Source: Diploptera punctata
Taxonomy: Eukaryota; Arthropoda; Insecta; Blattodea; Blaberidae
Assembly (NCBI GenBank): GCA_030220185.1
Contig: JASPKZ010002335.1
Location: forward strand, 31,001-95,000
Reading direction: 5' to 3'
Length of the DNA stretch: 64,000 bases
In this document: piece after piece, positions 1 through 10,459 of the stretch
Layout of the letters: each line of letters starts with the position of its first letter
How positions within the stretch are numbered: position 1 is the first letter of the stretch
Program-made: the position numbers and the translations under genes
Notes under the pieces: generated by a model
What the model saw: the letters and a program-made list of their open reading frames with translations, nothing else
Told to the model about the DNA's origin: nothing
The model's database searches: none

Positions 1-300
1 TGTACTCTAACACTAACAGAATTATCAGGTCTTAAGTCAGATGGGCAAGTCATGTACTCTAACACTATCAGAATTATCAGGTCTTAAGTCAGATGGGCAG
101 GTCATGTAATCTAACGCTGTAAGAATTATCAGGTCTTAAGTCAGATGGGCAGGTTATGTACTCTAACACATCAAAATTACCAGGTCTTAAGTCAGATGGG
201 CAGGTCATGTACTCTAACGCTGTCCGAATTATCAGGTCTTCAGTCAGATGGGCAGGTCATGTACTCTAACACTGTCAGAATTATCAGGCTCTAATTTTAA
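1..300 (+). repeat. 52-bp tandem repeat array, about 5.7 copies
   Basis: Units begin at 1, 53, 105, 157, 208 and 260, so the period is 52 (once 51). Each unit carries the block CAGATGGGCAGGTCATGTA or a close variant. In one frame this reads RWAGHVL, the hallmark of the C-terminal tail of many insect LINE reverse transcriptases. The array runs directly into the rest of such a tail at about 300. The array therefore looks like a local expansion of a LINE coding segment. It is cut by the window edge, so its full length is unknown. Confidence 0.9.
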
Positions 301-482
301 ATGTTCAGGTCATGTACTTCGAATGATGTTCGTCCAAGCTTTTATTTGGGAAACCTTGGGGAAAGAGGTTTAGAAAGAGCAAGGCATAGATATGAAGATT
401 ATAGTCGGATAAATGTTAGGGAACTTGATATCGGAGATTAGGACTAGATTCAATTGGCTGGGATTAGGGAGCAGTGGATATA
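301..482 (+). pseudogene. LINE reverse transcriptase C-terminal tail, degenerate
   Basis: After the array the reading continues GHVLRM, then NDVRPS, a basic run, RYEDYSRINVRELDIGD, and IQLAGIREQW. This matches the usual end of RTE/CR1-like LINE proteins (GHVLRM, then W.D.V..DL, then W..LA.DR..W). Two in-frame stops and one frameshift show it is dead. The DNA-binding and RT core is absent, so this is only the last 60 or so residues. It is the probable source of the 52-bp repeat unit. Confidence 0.7.
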
Positions 483-484
483 AA

Positions 485-1195
485 TTTGCCAGTTCTGCTA
501 GCCATAGAGTGTGTTAGTTAGTTGGTTAGTTACTTTAGAACACTGTTTTTCCAGACTATTCATGGATCATTTCAAGCCACAAAGTAAATTTAAAATAAGA
601 ACGTCGTTAAGAATAGATTTTACCTTGAAGGGGAACATATCGAGCGAAAAAATCGATTATATGAATGACGTTTTGATTTTTATATGTATGTTTATAATTG
701 CAATATGGATTCTGAAGATAAAATGGTATCGTTTAACGTTTATTTTTACCGCTAATAGTTTTTTGTTCAATTATAACAATAATATATATGTGGTATCAGT
801 GAATGTCCTTATATCTTATTTATGTGACAGATTTCTCAGAAAAGGAAAAAAAATGCATTAAAATTTAAAACGTAATTATACGTCGCGATAAAAATAAAAT
901 GACATTTATGCTGCCTCAAATTGATAATAAATTAGTTCTATTCCCACACTGCGGACCTGGAGAGATTCTCGATCTTTCATTTCTTTGTTTATTGTAACAT
1001 AAAGACGACCATTGTATAATTTGTTTATGCATGAGTAAACTTTCAAAACATTTATTTGTCAATCGTTCCTTTCGCCTTTATAAAGAAAGCAGTGAACGAT
1101 TGGCATATCCGTGTATTTATGTATCCAAATCTGATATCAGGCCAGAAGAGTCATTACCCAGATATAAATTCTATTTCATTTTCTCCTTGAAATTA
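485..1195. other. A/T-rich stretch, no recognised feature
   Basis: The longest open frame (511-861, +, 116 aa) is low in complexity and matches no family I recognise. No RNA gene or element ends were seen. Confidence 0.5.
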
Positions 1196-1200
1196 TTCAT

Positions 1201-1300
1201 CAACAACAACTACAACAACAACAATAATAGTAATAATAATAATAATAATATAATAATAATAATTATTATTATTATTATTATAATAATCATCATCATCATC
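1201..1300. repeat. AAC/AAT then ATT microsatellite
   Basis: AAC units grade into AAT and then ATT/ATC triplets over about 100 bp. The asparagine/isoleucine-rich frame across it is an artefact of the repeat. Confidence 0.9.
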
Positions 1301-1334
1301 ATTTTATTTTTAATGTTTACACATCTTTCTTTTG

Positions 1335-1735
1335 CCTAAAGTTTTATTTTTCTTCTCCACTCATCTCTATCCATCCATTCCATGTCCTCCAGCCCTCTTG
1401 TTCTCATTCCAGTTTTTATTTCTTTCATCGACGAGTTTCGAGGTCTTCCTTTCCTTCTTCTTCCAGGTGGACACCATTCCAATTATTTCCTGGGTAACCT
1501 TTCTTCATGCATTCGTCGTATGTGCCCATATTAATTTTATTTCTTATAACTTACATAATGTACTATTGAATACCTAATATTCATTTTTTCTCGTATGACA
1601 GTATTTCTTATTTTTCTAATTTTGAACATCTTGCTGTTCTCCTTATGAAATCCATTTCCATCGACATAAATTTTTGTTCTAAATTTTTGTTGAATTTCCA
1701 AACTTCAGCTCCATTATACAACAAAAGATACAATA
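1335..1735 (-). pseudogene. LINE reverse transcriptase C-terminal tail
   Basis: On the minus strand, reading down from 1735, the sequence gives LLYNGAEVW, then LEQKFMSMEMDFIRRTAR, then GRRRKGRPRNS, then GLEDMEWMDRDEWRRK. This is the usual order in LINE tails: LLYGSE.W, E..FLRR, GRP..RW, DR.EWR. Stops and frameshifts break it into pieces. It starts exactly where the plus-strand LINE at 1737 begins. The YADD core is missing. LINE identity is strong; the clade cannot be assigned from this tail. Confidence 0.75.
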
Positions 1736-1736
1736 A

Positions 1737-4536
1737 TTGTTGAAAAAGAACTAACAGAGAAACTTAAGAACACAAATCCCACTCTTGAGGCCACAGAAGA
1801 TTTATTTTCCTGCATTCAAATAGCAACTAGATTGGCATTCCGATCAAAAAATATACGTAAAAAAAGGAAAGGTAGATCTGTCCCTTGGTGGACAAACGAA
1901 TTAATTCTACGTAAAAAGACAAACTCAATGAGGCGAAGATACCAAAGTACGCAAAACAATTCAAACCTAAGAGAAGAGAGAAAGAAGCTCTACCAAGAAG
2001 ACAAACGGGCGTATCAAGCTAAGCTCCAAGAGGAAAAAAACAAATCATGGAGAAATGCTTGTACAGTTACACCTGGATCCAATCCATGGAACGTAGTTTA
2101 CAAAAGCCTATCTGGAAAAACTAGAAATAAGACCTCCTTGACTACGCTTAGGGTGCCAGAAGGGTTATATACCAAGGACATGGAAAGTACAGTAAAACAT
2201 ATCATAGATTATTTTGTACCTGAGGACAACGACGAAAATGACAATAAATATCATTCAGAAATTAGAAAACTTATAATGGACCCACCAGAAGAAGCAGAAG
2301 ACAGAGGATTCACAAAGGAGGAAATCCTCGCTGTGCTCAAGAAATTTGATCCTAAAAAACGGGAAGGTGGAATATCAAGTGACATACTACGACGAGTATT
2401 CAAACTTATCCCTAACTTATTTATAGAACTGTACAATACGTGCTTTCAAAAAGGTTGCTTCTCAAAAATGTGGAAAAAATCAATAATAGTTCCAATCACT
2501 AAATCAGGCAAGGAGCATACTAATGAAGTACAAAATACAGGCCAATAAGCCTCGTCAATGTAGCGGGAAAAGTACTGGAGAAGCTACTCATCGACAGAAT
2601 TCTACATCACATGTACAAGAATGAATTACTTAATAACAACCAATTTGGATTCACCCCACAAGCAAGAACAATAGTAGCAGTAATTGAGGTTACAAAAACC
2701 ATTAAACAGAGCCTGAATATATAATAAAGTGTAGTTCTGGTAAGTCTAGATGTTAAAGGTACATTCGACGCGGCATGGTGGCCGAGCTTACCATACAATC
2801 TAAAACAACTTAAATGTCCAAAAAAATCTATACATTTGAGTACAGAATTATTTCAGAGACAGATCAGCAATGTTCTTAGTGAATACGCTTAGAGTTACAA
2901 AGGAGGTAACCAAATGATGCCCACAAGGGTCCTGTAGCGGACCTGGCTTTTGGACTATCACTGCTGAACCTTAACTTCTCAAACCACTCTAATGTTATCG
3001 CTTTCGCTGACGACCTAATACTTCTCTCAATAGGAAGTAACGACAATGAGGCAGAAAATTACGCCAATACTGACATAAGAAAAATTGAATTATGGGCTAA
3101 CAATAACAAAATCACATTCAATGAATCCAAGTCCACAGCAATGTTAATATCAAGAAAAAGGACCTCCATTAACAAAAATATCAGTATATACGTCAACCAT
3201 GAACGCATCAAGCAAGTTCAAGAAATGAAATACTTAGGAATCCACCTCAATTGCAAACTAAGCTTTGATAAATGCATTGAGATAACAACGAACAAGGCTA
3301 TGAGCCTAATGAACATGTTAAGAAGGGCAGCTATTAAGCATTAAAGACTATATGCAATGGAGCAATCTTGCCTATGTTAACACATGGGGCCCCAATATGG
3401 GAGGAAGAACTAAGAAAACAAAAAGAAAAATTAAAAAACTGAAGAGGGTTCAAAGAATTATAAATGTCACCATAGCCAAAGCCTATAAAACATTACCATA
3501 TGAAGTATCTTGTATCATAGCTGGAATTAAACCCATAACTATCAGTATACAAGAAACAGCCCAGTTATACAGAGTCATACACGATGACCACACAAACATT
3601 GACGAACTACTTAAAAAGGAAGAGTGGCCACATCCGGCGGAAAGAATTAATGTGGACGATATTGAAGAATCGAACAAACTACAAAATAAAAATATACACC
3701 GATGGCAGTAAATTCCAAGGAATGGTATGGGCTGCAGCAGTTATCTTGAAAAGCGGAATATTAGAGCATACATTAAAAGCCAAACTGTCCAATTGTTGCT
3801 CAAATAATCAAGCTGAACAGATAGGAATTCTTAAAGCTCTAGATGCAATACCATCAATTGACTAAAACAGCTCTGAATAATGTCTTGTTGCAGTTTATAC
3901 AGATAGTCAAGTTACTCTCGACCTAATTAAAAACAACTTCAAACAGGGATACATCATATCAAAATTAAGACAAACAATAGCAAAACTCAGGGAACAAAAT
4001 TGGACAGTATACTTCGGCTGGATGAAAGCACATGTTGGAATTTATGGGAATGAAATGGCAGATCAATTGGCAAAAGAAGCTGCAACAGAAACCAGGGTAA
4101 CCGTAGAATATACTAAAATATATAAATCATCAATAGTTGCCCAAATAAAAGAAGGAACTATTAAATGGCTGAACGAATGGAATATCGCAGATAAAGGAGC
4201 CACCTGTAAGAAGTTCTTCCCATCAGTCAGAGACAGATTAAAACTTAAATGCGAAATAACTCCAGAATTTTCTGAAGTGTAACTGGTCATGGAAAAAATA
4301 AATCACATCTTCATCGTATTGGAATATTAAACGCAACCTGTCCATGTAGAAAAGCAATTCAAAACGTAGAACATCTCCTTTACAAATGTGAATTGCAGCA
4401 GCATTCCAGAAATAAGTTGAAAGAAGAAATCCGCAAAGAAGGAGGAACATGGCCTGTGACAGAGAAAGACCTAATACACAAATATTTAAGACATTTTAAA
4501 AAATATATAAAAACAATAGTGTACGAAAATGAGTGA
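1737..4536 (+). pseudogene. R1/LOA/I-like LINE ORF2: reverse transcriptase + RNase H, 5'-truncated and frameshifted
   Basis: An open frame from 1737 to 2548 holds the linker before the reverse transcriptase (PWWTNELILRKK) and its fingers (FTKEEILAVLKKFDPKKREG). It continues in other frames with RPISLVNVAGKVLEKLL, the first catalytic block DVKGTFDAAWW near 2750, and the palm motif FADD near 3010, followed by KYLGIHL. A C-terminal RNase H follows: YTDGSKF (about 3695), QAEQIG, YTDSQV (about 3897) and AHVGIYGNEMADQLA (about 4030). Near the end is a cysteine/histidine knuckle, CPCRKAIQNVEHLLYKC. RNase H after the RT is typical of the I/R1/LOA group. The endonuclease is absent and at least seven stops or frameshifts are present, so it cannot be active. 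Truncation at 1737 fits incomplete reverse transcription. Confidence 0.88.
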
Positions 4537-4707
4537 TTAACAAGTGGTGAAGATCAAAAAATATGTAATAAATGTACCAAATATGTGATGTTATATAATG
4601 TTATGTTATCTGATTTTATGTTTTGTTATGTTATGCATGTAATATTACTACGGTAATGGGGCATGCTGAAAAAATATATGAAAAAAAATAATCATCATCA
4701 TCATCAT
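4537..4707 (+). other. 3' UTR and (ATC)n tail of the R1/LOA/I-like LINE
   Basis: After the last stop the sequence is TGTTATG-rich, becomes A-rich near 4670, and ends in ATC triplets that stop abruptly at about 4707. A simple-repeat tail instead of poly(A) is common in these LINEs. The next base begins an opposite-strand LINE tail. Confidence 0.6.
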
Positions 4708-5025
4708 CCGGTATCATGGCAGCGCCACCGTCTTCCGGAAACCAAACGCCATTCCTCTCTGTCCATCCATTGATCTTCCTCCAATCCTCTGATATTCATA
4801 GCTGCTTGTACTCCTTTTATCCAAGTTTTCTTCGGTCTTCCTCTCTTTCTCCTTTCCATTGGGATCCATTCCATAACAATTTTAGGCAATCTTTGCTCTG
4901 GCATTCTTTTGACATGGCCATACCACTATAATCTTTTCTTTTCTATAATGTCTATGATGTCCGGCTCCTCTTGTACACCCATAATTTCCCTTATTTATTT
5001 TTTTCGTATTCTATCCATTCTATAT

Positions 5026-5028
<3 letters not shown>
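4708..5028 (-). pseudogene. LINE reverse transcriptase C-terminal tail
   Basis: The minus strand reads EEPDIIDIIEKKRL, WYGHVKRMPEQRLP, then RRKRGRPKKTW, RGLEEDQWMDREEWR. This is the standard LINE tail: WxGHVxRM, GRPxKxW, DREEWR. A frame of 66 codons (4704-4904) is intact, with one stop upstream. It differs in sequence from the tail at 1335-1735, so the two are separate copies. It abuts the 3' tail of the plus-strand LINE, and the AAT run at 5029 lies upstream of it. Confidence 0.8.
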
Positions 5029-5074
<46 letters not shown>

Positions 5075-5138
5075 TGACGACGATGATGACGATAATGATA
5101 ATGAGATTGATGATAATGATGATGATGATAATAATAAT

Positions 5139-5192
<54 letters not shown>

Positions 5193-5195
5193 TAA
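5029..5195. repeat. AAT/GAT microsatellite
   Basis: About 165 bp of AAT triplets with a central GATGAC-like interruption. All frames across it are low-complexity. Confidence 0.95.
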
Positions 5196-5249
5196 TAATA
5201 ACAATAATAATGCTTCAAATAGAATGATTTTGAACAAAATTAATTAGTT

Positions 5250-5770
5250 ATTTGGAAAATAGACCCGCGCGCATCGTGGCGAACGGTTTAAGACATCATA
5301 CCTTGGTGCAGAGCTACGGAATTTGCGCTCATTCGAGTTTCCATGGAGAAATAAATGTTCTCATAGAATTTGGACCAGTACGAGACCGGTGCTCACCCAG
5401 CATCGTGAGGAATTTGGGTAGCTGCTTCTTGAGAAAACCAGCTATAACGGTTTGGGGGCCCAACATGCTGACCACACGTTACCTCTGTACTGGCTGGATA
5501 TTGTCCGCATCTGTGATTAAGACATATGGATGTGAGGCCAGCTGCTGGCTGATAATCCAAGGGCTATCAAGGACTATCGCGCCATTTTTTTGAGTAATCG
5601 AAAAATAAGGGAATTTCTGGAGCTGAGTAGATATGCCTGTGCTTGAAAACATCAGTAACAAGTTTGCCAGTCGTAACTCTTAATTTAATTTGAAACCTTT
5701 CATGTAAATTGAAAATAACTTCACGGAAAACTCGCTGCATATTCCAACAAAGTGGAGAGAACAAAGAAAA
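5250..5770 (-). other. Unassigned, possibly degenerate minus-strand coding sequence
   Basis: This stretch is less A/T-rich than its surroundings. Two overlapping minus frames (5567-5764 and 5479-5661) join plausibly near 5600 through the shared segment DSPW, as if one frameshift separated them. The combined reading has ordinary amino-acid composition (APEIPLFFDYSKK, HPYVLITDADNIQ) but matches no family I can name. A plus frame of 113 codons overlaps it. It could be a decayed gene or transposon fragment, or chance. Confidence 0.25.
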
Positions 5771-5774
5771 AATC

Positions 5775-6420
5775 TTAATAAGTAAGAGCTATTTCTGCAC
5801 TCGCATTATGCTTGGTATTTTTAATTTCTGCAACTTTATTTGATTATTTAAAAGAATTTCCTCTTCCTACTCACTTGTTTAAACAGAAAACAAGGTTTAC
5901 GTTTCTCTATTTATTCATTTTTTGTTTGTTTTATTTAAACAATATTATTGTACTAATTCTGAGAACAGAACAAGGTTGAAGGAGAGGACCATGCAGGCCG
6001 GGGCGTCGACTTGAGGGGAACCAATGTATTGAAATTTCTTATTCATATAATGTACCTATTTTTAGCAAAATTTCCAACAGTTGAAACCATTTTTAAATTA
6101 AGTATATGATTTTATGAAACCTATAGGTTAAATGCCGCATTAATTAAGGCCCTCCGTTTATATTGACCCTTAACTAATTACGTCGTGATCATATCTTCGA
6201 TATTGAGTTCATTAAGATCCATCCCAATATTTTCCTCTCACCTGAACCTAGATCTTCTAAATGTCCTTTCTCTCATATCACTTCACAAAATTAAATACCA
6301 AACTTAAATAAATCCATGCCATGATAAGCCTAGAACTGACCCATGTGTGCCAATCACAGAGTTGCACACATGAGAATCAGCGCCATATCTTCGACTGCTC
6401 GGTCATGGTGCAGAATAAAA
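5775..6420. other. No recognised feature
   Basis: A/T-rich non-coding sequence up to the start of the LINE 3' end at 6425. No tRNA-like box or inverted repeat was noticed. Confidence 0.5.
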
Positions 6421-6424
6421 CACT

Positions 6425-6855
6425 AACTCACTGGCATTATGGAACCCGGAAGTTCATTGCCACGCGCACATAAGATTTTCACACATCCCTATCCTGAGCT
6501 TATGTTTAATTTACCTCTCACAAATCACCTCACTTCATTGTTGGCCACGTACTGGGCACTTTCCCTCTAGTTTTCCTACAATGAGTTTCTATGTCCCTCT
6601 TTCATTCCCCATTCGTATTACACGTCCTGCCCATCGCAGTCTACGAGACTGAACTGTTCTTATTACATCTGGTTTTCCACAAAGATCATGCAATTCATTG
6701 TTAAGAAGTCTTCTCCATTCACCTGTCTGCTCATCTCTCTTTGGTCCATGAATGTTTGTAAACACTTTATTCTCAAATATTCGTAATATTTTCTCCTCTC
6801 TTAAATAAGAGACCATCCATATAATATAACTGGAAGAATCGCCATTTTAGGCTAT
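6425..6855 (-). pseudogene. LREE-LINE 3' end: C-terminal tail plus 3' UTR
   Basis: The minus strand reads ILPVILYGWS, then REEKILRIFENKVF, GPKRDEQTGEWRRL, and RLRWAGRVIRMGNE. This is the conserved tail of the LREE-LINE family (LREExxLRxFExxV, GPKRDExTGEWRRL, RWAGHVxRMG). The 3' UTR follows (6425-6560) and ends at the family's usual boundary, ACTCACTGGCATTATGGAAC on the plus strand. The same end recurs near 24658, 28440, 43570, 53020 and 62820. The RT core is missing, as expected for a 5'-truncated copy. Confidence 0.85.
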
Positions 6856-6859
6856 ATGA

Positions 6860-7165
6860 CCATAATTTTACTTTTGTAGCTAATAATATGATAGGATACA
6901 TACAAACTAAAATAAAACTCTAATATACATAGATCATAAAAATCAGAAAATTACAAGGATTAGGGAAATTATATAAAAAATGTTATTAAAATTAAATACA
7001 TTAATAAATAACCAAAATATATTACTAATATTCGTTATAAAATACATGTGGAAAAGTATAAATATACCCAGGGAAATTCCAATACATGAATAGAATAAAG
7101 GGTATTGTCAAAATAATAAAACTATTTCCATTTATTAGTCTATACAAATAACAAGAAATATTCAT
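6860..7165. other. A/T-rich stretch, nothing recognised
   Basis: Very A/T-rich with no open frame of note and no repeat boundaries. Confidence 0.5.
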
Positions 7166-7620
7166 TGCCCTTAAGAAAAGATAACAGTAGTTATCTATTA
7201 AAAATATTAAAAAAACAATTGACCCAATTCTTAGAAACTATAATCAGCGCTACTAACCAGGAATTCCAAATAATAAGGATATAAAGAATTACTATCTGAC
7301 TAATGCAGGTAACAAAAGACATTCATCCCGCTTCAGAAAAGATAACAGTCTCTTAATATGACAGTATACAAAACTAAAAGAAATTAAAAAACATTTATCT
7401 ATTAACAATATTAAAAAGCAATTGACCCAGTTCTTAGAAACTGTAATTAACGCTATTAACCAGAAAATCCAAGAAATAAGTATAACATTTACACGCAAAA
7501 GAACCACACATGTAAATTATCAAGGTATATATAGCGGTGTTGACAAATTTACATTTCAGGAACTCCAAGGGCGTAAACCCCCCTCTAAGGAAACACATAC
7601 TAGCAAATAAGATTATTATA
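7166..7620. repeat. Direct duplication, offset about 205 bp
   Basis: The segment 7191-7270 (TATCTATTAAAAATATTAAA...) recurs with about 85% identity at 7396-7475. A shorter block (AGAAAAGATAACAGT) also recurs. A 62-codon open frame (7422-7610) starts in the second copy; I do not recognise it. The region may be leader sequence of the Penelope-like element downstream, since these often carry repeated flanks, but that is inference. Confidence 0.55.
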
Positions 7621-7704
7621 ACATATGTATATTCAAATTGTATCGAGTGGAATAGAAAGAAGTGGGAGGAGCTATCGTCTTCATAAGCGAGAACATATAT
7701 CAAA

Positions 7705-7865
7705 ATACTCTCACTCTCAGTGATTCTGTATTGAGTGTTAAAACATCGTAGACCTATAAACCACGATCTCCGATCTAGTTAAAGCTCATTCTCGGTCACT
7801 CTGTGTTTAGTATTAAAACATCGTAGATCTACAGACCGCGTTCTTCGATCCAGTTAAAATTTAGA
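7705..7865. repeat. 75-bp tandem duplication
   Basis: The block around GTTAAAACATCGTAGACCTA at 7738 recurs about 75 bp later, and GATCTAGTTAAA/GATCCAGTTAAA recur at the same spacing. Two diverged copies lie head to tail. The stretch 7870-8200 after it shows nothing else. Confidence 0.65.
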
Positions 7866-8202
7866 TTCGTCCGAGAAATTATTAAATTTAAAGTTATAGT
7901 CCGTTAAACATTTCGACTTTGAAAATATTTGATTCAAGCACATGGACCTCTAATCACTTCATCGAATCCACTCTTAAATAAAAACTTGATAGTTGTAATA
8001 ACAACTATATTAAATTCGTAAATAAATAGTTTTGGATTCGTTAAAAAAATTGAGTGTAAAATTGAGCGTTGTTTCTTTTGCTTATAAAAAGTTCATAACC
8101 CTGAGATCTCTTGCCTACTACTGAGAGTCCGGTATATAATGGCGCCCACCGTGTCAAACACCCACGTATGAATCGTAGCACTTTAACATTTGTTTATATA
8201 AG

Positions 8203-8530
8203 TTGGAATGCTAAGAGTTCCTGTAATGCATAATAGGACGAGTTTCCAGAGTTGAGATGTTAAATTTATTTCTGCGCTTTATTCTTGTTTATACTCATTA
8301 ATCCTAGGTATTTGAACTCCGCCATTCCTGCCAAATTTCCCTCATTTTTTATTTAAGTGTAAATTCCCATTTGAAATGCACTTCTATGTGTGATCAAATA
8401 CGCGTGTTTAGTTCTATTGGCATTGACTTCCAACACTAGTTATTCAACGTGTGGTTGGTTTTTGGCATTTCCTCGCTTTCGCCTAATAATACTACATCAA
8501 CAGCATACATCATAACGAATTATATTATAA
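8203..8530 (-). pseudogene. LREE-LINE reverse transcriptase fragment (palm region)
   Basis: The plus-strand sequence aligns by eye along its whole length with 28970-29280, which is antisense to the LREE-LINE RT. The shared landmarks include AATGCATAATAG, CCTAGGTATTTGAA and TTTCCCTCATTT. The segment corresponding to the catalytic YADD reads YAVD here, so it is inactive. Neither a 5' nor a 3' end of the element is present. Confidence 0.75.
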
Positions 8531-8534
8531 AACT

Positions 8535-8960
8535 ATTTTTGATTGGACGGTTAAAATAAAAAAAATTGAACTGGTGAGGTGGTGGGGAATGTCACAAATG
8601 ACACTATATAAGAATTATTTTCAATGGGCTCCTTTGATGCGTCGTTATACAGTAGTGCGTATATACGTCTGATGGGTGTTTGCAAAATATATTAAATTTA
8701 ATCAATATTGAAATAGTGATCAGTGGCGAAACGGATTATAGTAAGCAATTCCAATCATAATTCCATTTCGAGTGAGGAAAACCAGGAAACAGTTAAGTTG
8801 GTCGAATCAGAGATTTCTCCCGAATCCGTGTATCGAACTAGCAAATTATACTATTGCATTTGGGATCTTGGTGAATGCCGGTATAGATGTTCACCTGAAT
8901 AATTTTTTAATTGATCATCAAATGACGTAGACGACTTTTAATAATATACGAAAATGAGCA
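8535..8960. other. No recognised feature
   Basis: Non-coding sequence between a LINE fragment and the start of the Penelope-like reading at about 8965. Confidence 0.45.
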
Positions 8961-8964
8961 CAAT

Positions 8965-9905
8965 ATGGAACAACACATTTTAGAACAATTAAACAATATG
9001 CACAAAAATATAGAATTTACCGAAGAGATGGAAAAAAAAATTAATCAATTATCTAGATCTTACCATCACTAAAAATGTTATTACTTAGCAATAGTTTGGA
9101 TATCAAAATTTATAGAAAGCCGGCTAACAAGACAATTGCGATACACGAAAGATGTAAATATCCGTATCAACAAAAAATAAGTATATCCATCAGCTTCATC
9201 AATAGAATGATCAGATTACCATTAAATGAAACAAATTATAATGAAGAATTTAATTACATAAAAACCCTGGCATGTAACAATGGCTACAACATTAGATTAA
9301 TTAACAAACGTATAAGAAAACAAACAAGTAAATATGAACTAACAAGCATAAAATAAATCTAAATAGATTACCCTTACATACACTGGCAATGAACCACAAA
9401 ACTAGCTAAAACAATTAGAAAACACGATAAAAATATAAGAATAGCGTACCAAAACCAATAATACATTAAATAATAATATTTACAACAAAATAGAAGAAAA
9501 TAAGATAAATATATGAAAACAAAGGAGTATACAAATTAAAATGCATCAGTTGTGATTAATTTTACATAGGAAGAACCACCAGAAATTGTAATATGAGATA
9601 TAAAACACATTTAAGAGATTTCAAGAGGGAAAATCGAGCTTCTCACGTCACGTTATAAAAGCAGGCCATCAATTTAATACAATAGACAACACTCTCAATA
9701 CTACACAGAGAGTATAGCAACCGAATAATAAATATCATAGAGGATGTTGAAATACTCAAATAGATTAAGAACGACAAGCTGTTGAATGAGAACGTACCCA
9801 ACAACTTTAACCCTCTGTATAACATGTTCTTCAGTACCACTCCAGCTGTTGAGAATGCAACAAGGTCTTCCAGAAACATTCAGCTTTGCAATTTTAAACT
9901 TAATT
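8965..9905 (+). pseudogene. Penelope-like element: RT C-terminus and GIY-YIG endonuclease remnant
   Basis: Reading starts with LEQLNNMHKNIEFTEEMEKK near 8970. It continues in a 93-codon frame (9075-9356) with LDIKIYRKPANKT, HPYQ-like YPYQQKIS, FINRMIRLPL and CNNGYNIRLI. These blocks, in this order, mark the end of the Penelope-type RT. Downstream (about 9525-9640) is a GIY-YIG-like segment: GVYKLKC, FYIGRTTRN, MRYKTHLRDF. A later block, LLNENVPNNFNPLYNMFF (about 9782), matches the C-terminus of the second Penelope remnant at 40130-40440. Many stops interrupt it. The catalytic RT core upstream was not found, so this is a 3' fragment. Confidence 0.82.
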
Positions 9906-10243
9906 TAGCGTTAAGGACGACTGTGACATCAGGTACTAATTTTATAATTTTAACCATTTATCAAATTATGCGCGGAAATTACAGCATATTTATTAAGCAA
10001 TAAAGAAGCAATGTAGAAAAAAAATTCTATAAAACTTTAGCATTACATGTAAAATGGTATGTGTTGGACTATCCGTAGAGACGTGACCAGCAGCTAAACC
10101 AGGTCTTTCAAGAAATCACTTAAAAACATTTATAGAATTCAAAATAGAAATCGACTTCAGTACTCTACAATAGAACATAGATAGAAACATATGAATATGG
10201 ATGCAAAGGGCAAATGTGATATTAAGGTAAACAATGCATATAG
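9906..10243. other. No recognised feature
   Basis: A/T-rich sequence between the Penelope-like remnant and the next LINE tail. The end of a 73-codon frame from 9782 lies here, after the recognisable Penelope C-terminal block. Confidence 0.4.
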
Positions 10244-10244
10244 T

Positions 10245-10412
10245 ATTAATATGTAATGGAGCATATTGTATGAAATAAAATATGGGTTCGAGATATGGCG
10301 GCCGTTAGCAAATCTGATTAAAAAATGAAACTTCAGAGATGAGTTTCCTGAAGTCTGTAAGCTGGATATTATTTCAAGGAATCATAAAAGAAACAGAAAT
10401 ACAATGAATTGA

Positions 10413-10459
<47 letters not shown>

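Noticed and set aside
1..300. CRISPR-like array
   Set aside because: The 52-bp units are repeated whole with no unique spacers, and the context is a eukaryotic LINE.
4909..5247. Open frames of 80-112 codons rich in Asn or Ile
   Set aside because: They are translations of an AAT microsatellite in different frames and strands. The same holds for 1031-1339, 13843-14235 and 53296-53550.
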